64,000 nucleotides of DNA from QPIN01 sp965224575 (GCA_965224575.1 CBDCZQ010000006.1:2232001-2296000), one strand, 5' to 3'; positions 52,501-60,744 are shown, counted from the first letter of the stretch. Program-made: numbers and translations. The notes: generated from the letters alone by a model not told the origin.

Positions 52501-54420
52501 GGAGGTGCAGGGGAAAATATTCCTGATTATAGTTTAAGACGAGTTTTTACCTATACTGGAAGCTCAGCTCCGGATGATGTTTTATTGAGTTCTAGCGATC
52601 AATTATTAACTGTTGATAATAGCGCGCTTACTAAGACCCTTTTGGGCGATGCAGGTATGACAAATGACGACCGTACTGACTTGATAAACTGGATTAGAGG
52701 AAAGGATGTTCGGGATGAGGATGAGGATGCGACTGTAGATGAAAATCGTTGGATATTTAGTGACCCTTTGCATGGTAGTTCAATAACTATTCCTTATGGT
52801 TATAGGCATTCTATTGATGGGGATGGAAAGATCGTACCTATATTGGATGCAAATGGAGAACTAATTCATATTACTAAATTGATTGTTCCTGGAAATGATG
52901 GTTCCTTGCGAATGATAAATTCTTCTACTGGTGTAGAGGAATGGGCATTTATTCCTCAAGTAATGCTGTTAAACCAACAAAGTTTAATGACTAATCTTGA
53001 TGGGAATCATATTTATGGTTTGGATAACACGGTTACCTATCAATTATATGATGCAAATAAAAATGGTTTAATTGAGCCTGCAGGTACAGATATTGATGGA
53101 AGTGGAACTGTCGAAACGGATGAAAAAGATTATGTACATATTTATGTGAGTATGAGGCGAGGTGGTAGAAATATTTATGCTTTTGATGTAACACCCTCGT
53201 CAAAATTAACCAGTGCATCAACAATTAATTCAATTTCTCCCAAACTGCTTTGGAGAATAAATGGAGGATCGGGCAATTTTTCAAAATTAGGTCAAACTTG
53301 GTCCAAGCCTAAGCCGGCAAAAATTTTAGTCAAATCAGGAGGGACAACAAGCAAAAAACAGGTGCTTATTTTTGCGGGAGGCTATCATACAGACCAAGAT
53401 ACAAGTTTTGGTCCGGCTGGTTATGGAAATGCAATATATATAGTCGATGCACTGACTGGTGCTCGTTTATGGTGGGCTAGTGAATCGGGTGCAAATGTAA
53501 ATAATGCCGATATGAAATATGCTATTCCTTCAGATGTAGCATTGATGGATAGTGATAGTTCTGGTGTGATTGATCGAGTTTATGTTGGGGATACGGGTGG
53601 ACAACTATGGCGTCTAGATCTTAATTCTGTCCTTAATAACTCTGTACTTAGTAAATTGGCTACTGTTTCAGACCTTTCAGTTGAAGCCAGTGTTAGTAAT
53701 CAACGTAAGTTTTTTTATCCTCCTGATGTAGCACAAATTGAGGATGCTATCTATTCTAATACTGCATTGTATGATCTGATTAGTATTACAAGTGGTAACA
53801 GAGCGCACCCTTTAGATACAGATGTACATGATAGGATTTATACCTTTCGAGATACCAGAGTGAAAAGTTCAGATTCTGCAATCGCAACTATTGTTGATAA
53901 TTCTGTAAGGGCAATTGATGCATATGATGATTTATTTGACGCAACCAGCAATGTGATACAACAAGGAACTGATGAAGCAATCGAAGTTGCAATAACGGAT
54001 ATTAAAGGGAAAAAAGGATGGTTCATAGATTTTAAAGAATATGATGGTTCCTGGGTAGGTGAAAAAGGCTTGGCCAGTCCTTTAATTTTGGATGGAAAAC
54101 TATTTTACACTACCTATGTTCCCGGCTTAACTTCTACAGATCCTTGTGCAGCAGCAGTTGAAGGAGGCGGACGTTTATATGCTGTGGACATGCTAACTGG
54201 AGGTGCTGTTTTTGATTGGGACGAAAGCGAAAATACTGATTTAGAAAAAGAAGATCGCCGTTATCAGCTGGGCGCTGGTATTCCATCGGAAACTGGTGTT
54301 ATTTTTCAACCTACTGGTGTATCTGTAATCGTAGGTAGTGGGGGAGGTGGGTATGTAGTAGACCCAGAAGTAGGACTTCCAAAACATAGAACTTTCTGGA
54401 TGCAGCAAGGGTTGGAGTAA
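49552..54420 (+). CDS. pilY1: Very large PilY1-like tip adhesin with VWA domain interrupted by three repeat domains
   Basis: 1622 residues. Signal peptide (about 1-25); VWA domain start with the metal site DTSSS (D50, VLFVLDTSSSMTS). The VWA fold is then interrupted from about 160 to 660 by three related domains (about 160-330, 340-474, 491-660), each with a GLRFRNI-P-x-x-x-x-I-x-x-A-x-I-E-F core and IIQE(I/V)V-NR-W segments. The VWA resumes near 668 (LIDIVDEIEY, NHIILLSDGYPS, HTIGFNI). From about 1080 the PilC/PilY1 beta-propeller begins, with a Ca-binding-like loop (DANKNGLIEP, near 1167) and WRLDLNSVL (near 1353). It acts at the pilus tip in adhesion and retraction control. Last of the minor-pilin operon. 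Confidence 0.9.
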   Translation: MNKKIQTAHGLAFAMLIFFSSPVNSDDTEIYLGGGTASVEVKPNVLFVLDTSSSMTSTDGTGITRLQRMKTALNSILNQATNINVGMMRFHGEGGPVLYPVADIDADASIIEGTNSGEGSVNSRISSVNNDAEEVSSAVSINSNQLELVKVITGITSLERRVSDDDDVAEERESNGSVDLYSSDLELVEEDGDEQIVGIRFRNITIPVGSTIQSAEIEFVIDEVESEPTTVTIYGQDASAPSVFSSSNADISSRSKTTSSVLWSNLPTDKAVDEKITTPDLSTVVQEIVDRSDWSDSGNSMVFIITGSGNRTVEAYDDEPDSAPLLTINYTTGSTSETEQLVGLRFQNVGVPQGATITSATIEFEAANNDSEVTALTIKGEGDDDSSAFVSTDNNISSRTQTTASVDWNSIPAWTEDGRYQTPDITSVIQEIVNRSGWCGNNALTLLLEGTGLRNAKSFDESTTAAPKLSIEYDEDSVSSGACINEEFQRKIFSGTDDAEESSDGVMNLTSSDLEMTQEGTVQTIGLRFRNINIPANTTILEAFLEFTVDETDSGTTSLTIKGEDSVDAASFSSTANDITNRPQTTASVSWSPGSWDTVGEKKQSVDIKSIIQEVVNKGSWNSGNALALIISGTGKRVAVSYNKSDGGATNAAVLKVKVQGQLGTGSNTVRDRLIDIVDEIEYKSGTPLVDALFEAALYYRGGNVLYGTTRGNSINSDSSLNRSEYTRVSHPASYTGGAVVREAGCTDSTLNSTECKTEHISGTATYKSPIAQSCQSNHIILLSDGYPSRNSSVDYIESLISPVSCSGSGSGKCGVELSDFLYTNDQKTGDGFDGDQNVRTHTIGFNILADGKTYLEDLATAGGGGFHEASSSTDLVDAFQTIIGDILSHPTSFAAPSLSVNAFNRLYNNNEVYFSLFLPTNKQKWAGNLKKYKVCEGNDGDSCERGEIIDANDSSAIGANHVIKNSAQSLWSSITDGVDVSQGGAGENIPDYSLRRVFTYTGSSAPDDVLLSSSDQLLTVDNSALTKTLLGDAGMTNDDRTDLINWIRGKDVRDEDEDATVDENRWIFSDPLHGSSITIPYGYRHSIDGDGKIVPILDANGELIHITKLIVPGNDGSLRMINSSTGVEEWAFIPQVMLLNQQSLMTNLDGNHIYGLDNTVTYQLYDANKNGLIEPAGTDIDGSGTVETDEKDYVHIYVSMRRGGRNIYAFDVTPSSKLTSASTINSISPKLLWRINGGSGNFSKLGQTWSKPKPAKILVKSGGTTSKKQVLIFAGGYHTDQDTSFGPAGYGNAIYIVDALTGARLWWASESGANVNNADMKYAIPSDVALMDSDSSGVIDRVYVGDTGGQLWRLDLNSVLNNSVLSKLATVSDLSVEASVSNQRKFFYPPDVAQIEDAIYSNTALYDLISITSGNRAHPLDTDVHDRIYTFRDTRVKSSDSAIATIVDNSVRAIDAYDDLFDATSNVIQQGTDEAIEVAITDIKGKKGWFIDFKEYDGSWVGEKGLASPLILDGKLFYTTYVPGLTSTDPCAAAVEGGGRLYAVDMLTGGAVFDWDESENTDLEKEDRRYQLGAGIPSETGVIFQPTGVSVIVGSGGGGYVVDPEVGLPKHRTFWMQQGLE

Positions 54421-54516
54421 TCAAATCTAAATGATCAGGTAATTAGTCAATTTTTAAATCAATATATCCAATTGAAATATAATATTTTATTGTCTCAGAT
54501 CGCTAGTTCAAAACTA

Positions 54517-54734
54517 TGCACTTTCAGTGCAAGGCTTTAGCTGCTACTCAATTGTTGTTTGGATCTACGAGAAAATTGAGAGAAAACATTATCATTTTTT
54601 TATGGGGTTAATCTTTGTCAGTTTTAGACAAAAATCGATATTTATTGTATCCCTCTATTTGCAATGAAGAATATACGGGAACGACTTTCAGTCGTTTTAA
54701 AAACAACCTATGGACTTTCAGTCCATAGTGGTTG
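54517..54734. repeat. Three hairpins sharing an ACT-TTC-AGT core with different flanks
   Basis: 54517-54531: TGCACT-TTC-AGTGCA. 54680-54696: AACGACT-TTC-AGTCGTT. 54709-54727: TATGGACT-TTC-AGTCCATA, extended by CAACC (54704-54708) pairing with GGTTG (54730-54734). The loop and inner three pairs are constant while the outer pairs change on both sides together, so the fold rather than the sequence is kept. Such hairpins resemble the ends of IS200/IS605-type elements, but no transposase is present. Confidence 0.6.
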
Positions 54735-55180
54735 AGTTAATAATCAACTGATCAAAATGACCAGAAATAATTTAATAAGCCTCAGTTTCTGGTCGAAAAA
54801 TGGAAAATATGACTGCCTGAAATACAACCCACCAAACTAATTTATTTGGCACAGAGCTGCTACACTATTGGATGAAAGAAATTCACTGCTGTAATTGGCA
54901 GACATTACTCTAGTCAGAATTTGAATAAACACTTCACGCCTAGTGTAGGCTTGTCCGGAAAAACAGATTTGATGTCACCACTTCCGAGGCTGGAGTTTGA
55001 TAGCTTGAAGTATTTTGTTAAAGCTAATTTCTGATCTAGAAAAATGGCTATTGTCTCGTTCGTTATAGATTTTACCCAATAGTCATTTACAACAAAAATA
55101 TCTGTCTTGGAGTTACTGATTATCGGATTTTCGATAATCGGTAGTTTTGGATAGCTCTACTAAACGTTGTGTTATCGGGC

Positions 55181-55199
55181 GCGCCTTGTGGCGCTTTTT
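55181..55199 (+). terminator. GC-rich hairpin with T run beyond the HxlR gene
   Basis: GCGCC-TTGT-GGCGC followed by TTTTT reads as a Rho-independent terminator on the plus strand, where there is no gene just upstream. On the minus strand, in HxlR direction, it has no T run. Confidence 0.45.
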
Positions 55200-55220
55200 A
55201 CGGTCAGCTGCAAGCATTTG

Positions 55221-55571
55221 TTATACATCATTTCGCACGTTGTTTAATTCATTCTGTAAATTGTCCACAACATCAACAATTTGCAAAAATTTTTTTCCAA
55301 ACTCTGTGAAATTATACTCTACCTTGGGAGGTGTCTCTGGATAGATTTTTTTATCTATAATTCCAAATTTATAGAGTTTTGTTAACCGCTCATTTAGCAC
55401 TTTGGTGGTTAAACCTTCCACGTTCCTTTGCATTTCACCTGGGCGGTTTACTCCAATGCGTATTAATCTGAGAACAGATAATGACCACTTACAACCTATG
55501 ATTGATTCCACCATACGTCCTACATTATTTTCTTTTTGATTTAGAGAATTTTTTTTATCCTGTAATTCCAT
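55221..55571 (-). CDS. HxlR-family winged-helix regulator
   Basis: 116 residues. The HxlR pattern is clear: ESIIGCKWSLSVLRLIRIG, RPGEMQRNVEGLTTKVLNERLTKL and FGIIDKKIYPETPPKVEYNFTEFGKKF. One Cys lies in the first helix (IIGCKW), a position that senses thiol stress in some HxlR members such as HypR and YodB. The gene is divergent from a small CxxC protein and a lipoprotein gene; it probably binds in the 106-base gap and controls them (inference). Confidence 0.88.
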   Translation of the reverse strand: MELQDKKNSLNQKENNVGRMVESIIGCKWSLSVLRLIRIGVNRPGEMQRNVEGLTTKVLNERLTKLYKFGIIDKKIYPETPPKVEYNFTEFGKKFLQIVDVVDNLQNELNNVRNDV

Positions 55572-55677
55572 ATATTTACACCATTAAGTAAGTATCTAAC
55601 CACAAAGTGCCTACTTTTAAAGGCTAAGGATATATGAATAATAATCCACTCTTATTTAAAAAAAGAGGTAATTCACG
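55572..55677. promoter_or_regulatory. Divergent promoter region of the HxlR gene and the CxxC-protein gene
   Basis: 106 bases. AAGTA (55585-55589) and TACTT (55612-55616) form an inverted pair about 22 bases apart, the sort of half-site pattern used by dimeric winged-helix regulators. Assigned by position; no boxes are certain. A ribosome site (AGAGGT) lies before the ATG at 55678. Confidence 0.4.
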
Positions 55678-55914
55678 ATGAAATCAAAAGCGATATTCTA
55701 CCATGCTGGTTGTCCAGTTTGTATAGATGCGGAACAAAGTCTAGCTCTTGCTCTAGACAACAACAGATTCAACTTGGAAATTGTTCATTTGGGTGAAGAT
55801 GAATCCCGAATTAACGAAGCAGAAAATGCTGGAGTCAAATCTGTACCTGCTCTGATATTGGATGATACTGTTTTCCATATCAACTTCGGCGCTTCAATCA
55901 GCGATCTAAAATAA
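55678..55914 (+). CDS. Small thioredoxin/glutaredoxin-fold protein with CPVC motif
   Basis: 78 residues, a minimal thioredoxin fold: beta strand KAIFYHAGCPVCIDAEQSL with the CPVC redox pair at residues 12-15, and the cis-Pro SVPALILDD. No signal peptide, so cytoplasmic. Likely a thiol-disulfide reductant or metal-thiol partner. It is divergent from the HxlR gene and 42 bases upstream of a lipoprotein gene. Confidence 0.75.
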   Translation: MKSKAIFYHAGCPVCIDAEQSLALALDNNRFNLEIVHLGEDESRINEAENAGVKSVPALILDDTVFHINFGASISDLK

Positions 55915-55956
55915 ACGGATAGCAGAACTCTGGAGTTCTGCTATAGGAGAATTAAT

Positions 55957-56706
55957 ATGAAATTTCACCCTTTACCAATAATATTCGTATTGTCGTTTAG
56001 CACTATTATTAATGCTGGTTGCGCCCACGAAAAGCACATAGGAGGTATTCATGCAAAGTCAGATCAGGAAATCGTGCCACAGTTTGACATTGTACATGCG
56101 AAAATTTCGACCAAAGGTAATATTGTTACATTCCACATGAAAGTATCCGGCAAAGCTGGTGTTAGTAAACCTACACCAACGGGACAGCTTGCAGGTAGCA
56201 AAGTTTTTTCTTATGTGTGGCCCACTTCTATCGATAGCTATGAAGTTGGCTTTGAAAAAAACACTGGCATTCTTGCACTAGCAGTAACAGCACATCCTGA
56301 TTTTGACGATACGCCGCTCTATGACGAAAACGTTGATGGTGACACTAACAATGATGGAAATGTGTGGCATAGTCACTGGGTTGTATTAAGCCCAAATGAT
56401 CAATGCGGAAAAGACGCATTAGGTGTTGTAGATATTCCTAAAGGAACAACGCCGAGGCTACCAAAAACATGGCCTGGATTAGCAATCTTATTAGATAGTC
56501 CTGGATGGGATCCAACCTTTAACAACAATACAGTTGAAGTGCACGTTCCTTTTGATAGTATTGATATTGTTGAAAAAGTCTCTTTCGATGGAGTAACTGC
56601 GGGATTACTTGTGAACCAGAGCGCACATGCCCCTTTATTATGTGTTGCTGATGTCATGGATATTGCTTCTGGGGATTTAAGCCTACCAGGAAAAGTTAAT
56701 CAATAA
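55957..56706 (+). CDS. Predicted lipoprotein of unknown function
   Basis: 249 residues. The signal peptide ends in a lipobox-like INAGC near residue 21, so an anchored envelope protein is predicted. The mature part is beta-rich and contains an Asp/Asn-rich loop DENVDGDTNNDGNVWHSHW, possibly metal binding (Asp, Asn, two His), and two further Cys (NDQCGKD and PLLCVAD). I do not recognise the family. The link with an HxlR regulator and a CxxC protein hints at a redox- or stress-related role (inference). Confidence 0.6.
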   Translation: MKFHPLPIIFVLSFSTIINAGCAHEKHIGGIHAKSDQEIVPQFDIVHAKISTKGNIVTFHMKVSGKAGVSKPTPTGQLAGSKVFSYVWPTSIDSYEVGFEKNTGILALAVTAHPDFDDTPLYDENVDGDTNNDGNVWHSHWVVLSPNDQCGKDALGVVDIPKGTTPRLPKTWPGLAILLDSPGWDPTFNNNTVEVHVPFDSIDIVEKVSFDGVTAGLLVNQSAHAPLLCVADVMDIASGDLSLPGKVNQ

Positions 56707-56837
56707 GCTACCTTATGACAAGGACGTCATAACTCTACTGAAAGGTATTTAATTTGTGTCTAAAAAAACATAATTATACCGTTTTCTTATGGCTCGTTCT
56801 GGATGAAAATTTTTGTATAACATTATTTTAGATATAA

Positions 56838-56995
56838 GGGCACCTCTATTAATTGTGGATGAGAAAATTGAGAACCAAAACATTCAAGATCAAGGCGAAA
56901 TCCGCACGTAATAGCAGGCTATTGCGAAGGGTTTCAACGCAGAGATTGGATATTTTGGGCTCAATTTTTCCATTCATTAATTAATAGAGGTGCCC
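56838..56995. repeat. MITE-like element, copy 2
   Basis: A 158-base element, begins GGGCACCTCTATTAATT and ends AATTAATAGAGGTGCCC: perfect 17-base terminal inverted repeats. ATAA lies directly outside both ends (56834-56837 and 56996-56999), a 4-bp target duplication. Its full length matches copy 1 at 22654-22809 in reverse orientation. It lies in the 560-base gap upstream of the Hsp70 operon; no coding capacity. Confidence 0.85.
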
Positions 56996-57266
56996 ATAAG
57001 TAGTCAGCATTAAAATACGGATATTTTCAATCTATTCCACAAAAAAATAATTTATCCTTACAAGCCTTTTATTAATTTTATTTATAAGTAAATAAGGAAT
57101 CATTCCATAAATTACAGGCTCTTCAAATAATGATTTGTATTTTAGCTATAGGGTGTATTAGAATTTATGAAGAAGCTAGTTTTAAAAAAAGTTATATCAA
57201 ATAACTCACAAAACCTAGTGTTAAAATAGTTTTTCCTCTTTTTGAGATGGGATCACTTTTTCATTC

Positions 57267-59747
57267 ATGTTTCATATTAACCTTAATTATTCAATGCATA
57301 AGGATCATACACTTGAGTCTATAGCAGAAGATGCTACACGGGCTTTAAAAAAGTTAAAGTTAACCAGCTATAAAGAAGTGGTGGGGTTTTATAAGCAAGC
57401 CTTGTCGGAAGTTGATAATGATCAGCTGCGTTTGAAATTTTCTGGGTATATAGATAAAGCTAAGGTGTTTAATTTAGGTGATAAATATACCGATCTGTTA
57501 AATTTTTCAGAGAAATTTCAGGAACAAGAGGTTCAGCCTATAGAGCAAGCCCAATCAGATATTTTTGAAGATCAATTTAAGCAGTTGATTCAATCGGGTG
57601 ATTTAGATCAAATCCAAGTTTTACTAAACAAACTTTCAATTGAGCAAGTAGATAAACAATATCCTGCACAGGTCGCTGTGATAGGACTTTTGATGCTGAT
57701 TCAACATCCTGAGTTTGAGAAAAATTTACCGAAAGACTCTACTTTTATTACAGATTTTAAAGTTGCACAAAAAGCATTGCAAGCCTTTCAAGCCAATGAC
57801 CTTAAAATGCTAAAACAGACCTTAAAATTTATCTCATTTCGTTCTGCCTTTAAAGATTTTCGTATTATTCTAAATGCTGTTTTAGCAGCACCAAGCTCAA
57901 TTGAAAAAATGGAATTATTGCTTGGAACAATTACTGACCAATCACCTTATTATCCTGTAGCTAATTTACTGCTTGCCTATACCAAGGAAGGAGCAGATTT
58001 ATTTAAAGATTTGGTTTCGTTTGACTATGAGCAACAAAACCTAATTGGGACGATAAAAGGATTTAATGATCAGCAGCAGGAATTTATTGCACATTTATTA
58101 CGTCAATATGATGATTTGTCTGAAAAAATTATGTTTTCTATGGCAATTCAATATCAAGCCTTGTTTGGTTCTGCATTGGTTGAGCAGTTTTGCCAGACAT
58201 TACTGATAAGTTATCCTGCCGGGTATGAAGATTATATTAAATCCTTTGGCTCGGTTAATGAGTTTGAAGCGTTACGGATTAAAGCGTTAACTTGTGAAAA
58301 AGAGGATAATTTTTATGATGCTGATTATTACTGGCGTCAAAGCATTAATCAATTAAAGGCAGAGGAGGGTAATGAAGTTAAAGTTGCGTTAATTCTTCAT
58401 CACATTGCTCAACATCAACAAGATGAAGCTGCAAAAAATGACTGCTTAATAGAAAGTTTACAGTATGATCCTGATAGCAAAGATAATTATTTATCAGTTT
58501 TAAATTTTTATGCTCAACAACAGCATGAGAAGTATCATCCGTGGTTAGCTCAAGGACTGGAAAAATTTCCTCAAGATAGTGATATTCTTAACTCGGCGAT
58601 TAAGACAGTCAGCGAGTATAAAGACGTTATTCAATACGCTAAGATGTTGCTTCAAATTGATCCTTTAAACAGCTTGGCTAAACAAACTTTGTTTTCAGCT
58701 CATTTAGATCAAGCAAAACAGTTTTTAGTCGACAAAAAGTATTCTGAGGTTGAGCAAGAGCTTGAAGAAATTGATCAACTTAAGCTAGGGAAAGCTAATA
58801 TTGCTAAATCAAAATTATTACAAGGTTTTTTTAACTTTATTCAAAGTGATAAAGCTCAAGGACATCAAGAGATTATAGACGCATTGCAATTTGTATATGA
58901 AGACTCTGTAAATCTCCGGTTTAAAGCGTCTATGGAAGCTTTAATTTTTGGATTATCTGAGTTGGATATTTCTATTCAAATTGATGATGGGTATTTGTTA
59001 GCGCCTGATGAATTGGTTCAATTAAGTTTGCAGATAGAACAATATAAAAACGAACAGGAATATTTGCCTATTGTTCTAAATCAGATAAAACCAATTTTGA
59101 TAGAATCTTTGCAACAGCAGACTTATGATGAAACTCTGTGCTTAAACCTAGCTCAGCAACTGGATTCTATACAGCAGTATGAATTATTGAATATTATGGC
59201 TTCACAAGCGTTAGATAAATGGAAAAATCCTGTGTGGGTGTATTATCAAGTTCTTTCTGCAACACAGAATCAAGCGGAAGAGTGCTCCTATATTAATTTA
59301 CGGCGATTACAAAAAAGTTTGGAGCAAGCTAGAGAGGAAAAAAATCAGCGTTGTATTATTTTGATTGATGAATTTCTAAATCAGTACAAAGCAGCACATC
59401 CAGGAAAAATGACTCAATTTTTCCAAAAACTATTTTTAGAGGGAAAACAGCAAACTAGCGAAGACCCATTGGAAACACTTTTTGGAAATTTATCGGATAA
59501 AATACTGCTACAACTCAGTGAACCAGTAGATACAATGTCAAAACAGACAACATTAGAACAGTTATCACAAGTCATAAGGCCTGATGATAATGCTTTAGTG
59601 TTGGCGATGATGCAAACCCCGGATTTATATAATGCATTGATTGTTGTTAAAGCAGCAGAGCAATCGGGTGTTAATATTGATGCAAACATTGATAAAGTTT
59701 TTGAATGTTTTGGTTTTATTTTTAATAAGGTGGAAGATTCTTTATGA
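57267..59747 (+). CDS. Large helical TPR-like protein, first gene of the Hsp70 operon
   Basis: 826 residues, no signal peptide and no membrane segment, so cytoplasmic. The sequence is almost wholly alpha-helical and rich in Gln and Leu, with TPR-like stretches (about 369-480; ALILHHIAQHQQDEAAKND, then LQYDPDSKDNYLSVLNFYA). I do not recognise the family. Its stop overlaps the next start (ATGA), so it is coupled to the J-like gene. It may be the substrate adaptor of this chaperone set (inference). The ATG at 57267 is not preceded by a good ribosome site; the next is at 57294. Confidence 0.65.
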   Translation: MFHINLNYSMHKDHTLESIAEDATRALKKLKLTSYKEVVGFYKQALSEVDNDQLRLKFSGYIDKAKVFNLGDKYTDLLNFSEKFQEQEVQPIEQAQSDIFEDQFKQLIQSGDLDQIQVLLNKLSIEQVDKQYPAQVAVIGLLMLIQHPEFEKNLPKDSTFITDFKVAQKALQAFQANDLKMLKQTLKFISFRSAFKDFRIILNAVLAAPSSIEKMELLLGTITDQSPYYPVANLLLAYTKEGADLFKDLVSFDYEQQNLIGTIKGFNDQQQEFIAHLLRQYDDLSEKIMFSMAIQYQALFGSALVEQFCQTLLISYPAGYEDYIKSFGSVNEFEALRIKALTCEKEDNFYDADYYWRQSINQLKAEEGNEVKVALILHHIAQHQQDEAAKNDCLIESLQYDPDSKDNYLSVLNFYAQQQHEKYHPWLAQGLEKFPQDSDILNSAIKTVSEYKDVIQYAKMLLQIDPLNSLAKQTLFSAHLDQAKQFLVDKKYSEVEQELEEIDQLKLGKANIAKSKLLQGFFNFIQSDKAQGHQEIIDALQFVYEDSVNLRFKASMEALIFGLSELDISIQIDDGYLLAPDELVQLSLQIEQYKNEQEYLPIVLNQIKPILIESLQQQTYDETLCLNLAQQLDSIQQYELLNIMASQALDKWKNPVWVYYQVLSATQNQAEECSYINLRRLQKSLEQAREEKNQRCIILIDEFLNQYKAAHPGKMTQFFQKLFLEGKQQTSEDPLETLFGNLSDKILLQLSEPVDTMSKQTTLEQLSQVIRPDDNALVLAMMQTPDLYNALIVVKAAEQSGVNIDANIDKVFECFGFIFNKVEDSL

Positions 59748-60088
59748 AAATGATGAACCCTTATGAAAAATTGGGCGTAACTGAGGATGCAGATGATGCT
59801 GAAATTAAACAGGCCTATTTAGCTAAAGTAAAAGAAAACCCTCCTGAACTAGCTCAGCAACAGTTTAAGGAAATACATGACGCTTATATCTCAATTAAAG
59901 ATTATAAAAGCCGATTGTCTTATCAGTTGTTTACACTTCCGCCGGTTGATTTTGATTTATTAGTGGATCAAGCGTTACAAACTGAAAACGCAGTGGAACT
60001 ATCGGCTGAGGTTTTTCAGCAAATTTTAAAGGCAAGTGTGGATGAATCATATTTATTAAAAATCACCAATCAAGCTGAAAAACAATGA
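59744..60088 (+). CDS. J-like protein lacking the HPD motif
   Basis: 114 residues. The J-domain helices are present: NPYEKLGVTEDADDAEIKQAY (helices I-II) and QQQFKEIHDAYISIKDYKSR (III-IV). The loop that normally carries His-Pro-Asp reads ENPPEL (N32, P33, P34), so the residues that trigger Hsp70 ATP hydrolysis are absent. It may bind the Hsp70 without stimulating it, or use another contact. Coupled on both sides by ATGA overlaps with the TPR-like and GrpE-like genes. No zinc finger or C-terminal substrate domain. Confidence 0.8.
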   Translation: MKMMNPYEKLGVTEDADDAEIKQAYLAKVKENPPELAQQQFKEIHDAYISIKDYKSRLSYQLFTLPPVDFDLLVDQALQTENAVELSAEVFQQILKASVDESYLLKITNQAEKQ

Positions 60089-60744
60089 CTGATGAGATAA
60101 AAAAAAATGAATTGCTGGAACAGTTTCGTGATTTTTTGGAACAGGATGCATCCGGACAATTTGAGCTACAAAACCCACCCGATTTACATTCTTTATTAAG
60201 TGAATTAACCGTACTAAAAACAGAAGTAAAAGTAGAAGCCAGACAATATAAAAACACCTTAGGCCTATTAAGCTCTAGTCTTGATACCTTGCAGGAAGAT
60301 AACAAAACATTGTCTGCTGAATTGGCATTGTATCAACATCGTTTGGAACAACAAAAAAATGATATGACTAAAAAAATGTTGTTAGAAATGGTTGATATTT
60401 ATGACCGATTGAATAGCGGGGTGAAGACATTAGAACACTATCGCCCAATTTCTGGTTTGTTTAAAAAATCCAGGGAAAAAGATGTACGTTTTATTGAACG
60501 GTTTAAACAAGGGCAGTTGATATCGATCAAACGTTTTGAACAATGTTTGCAATCATACCAAGTTCAGATGATTGAATGTATAGGAAAAAAGTTTGATCCA
60601 AAGACTATGAGTGCGTTAGAAACGGGTTATGATCCACAGTTTGAAAATGGTATGGTACTGGAAGAATTAAGAACAGGCTTTTTATTTGACAACCAAGTAT
60701 TGCGCCTTGCGGAAGTTAAAGTAAATAAATTACATCCCTCATAA
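60085..60744 (+). CDS. GrpE-like nucleotide exchange factor
   Basis: 219 residues. The N-terminal half is a long helix or coiled coil (about 40-110), as in GrpE; the C-terminal beta domain has FDPKTMSALETGYDPQFENG and VLEELRTGFLFDNQVLRLAEV, the classical GrpE signature. It releases ADP from Hsp70. A separate housekeeping grpE is expected elsewhere, as this lies in an accessory Hsp70 operon. Five bases before the Hsp70 gene. Confidence 0.85.
   Translation: MTDEIKKNELLEQFRDFLEQDASGQFELQNPPDLHSLLSELTVLKTEVKVEARQYKNTLGLLSSSLDTLQEDNKTLSAELALYQHRLEQQKNDMTKKMLLEMVDIYDRLNSGVKTLEHYRPISGLFKKSREKDVRFIERFKQGQLISIKRFEQCLQSYQVQMIECIGKKFDPKTMSALETGYDPQFENGMVLEELRTGFLFDNQVLRLAEVKVNKLHPS

Larger units (their letters stand above)
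54421..55220. other. Hairpin-rich intergenic region
   Basis: 800 bases without a credible gene between pilY1 and the HxlR-family gene. It holds three ACTTTCAGT-cored hairpins (54517-54734) and an attC-like or terminator-like structure next to the HxlR stop (55160-55224). The rest is AT-rich and unremarkable. Confidence 0.55.

Noticed and set aside
55147..55344. Plus-strand 65-codon frame across the end of the HxlR gene
   Set aside because: It is antisense to a well-supported regulator gene and has no recognisable product.
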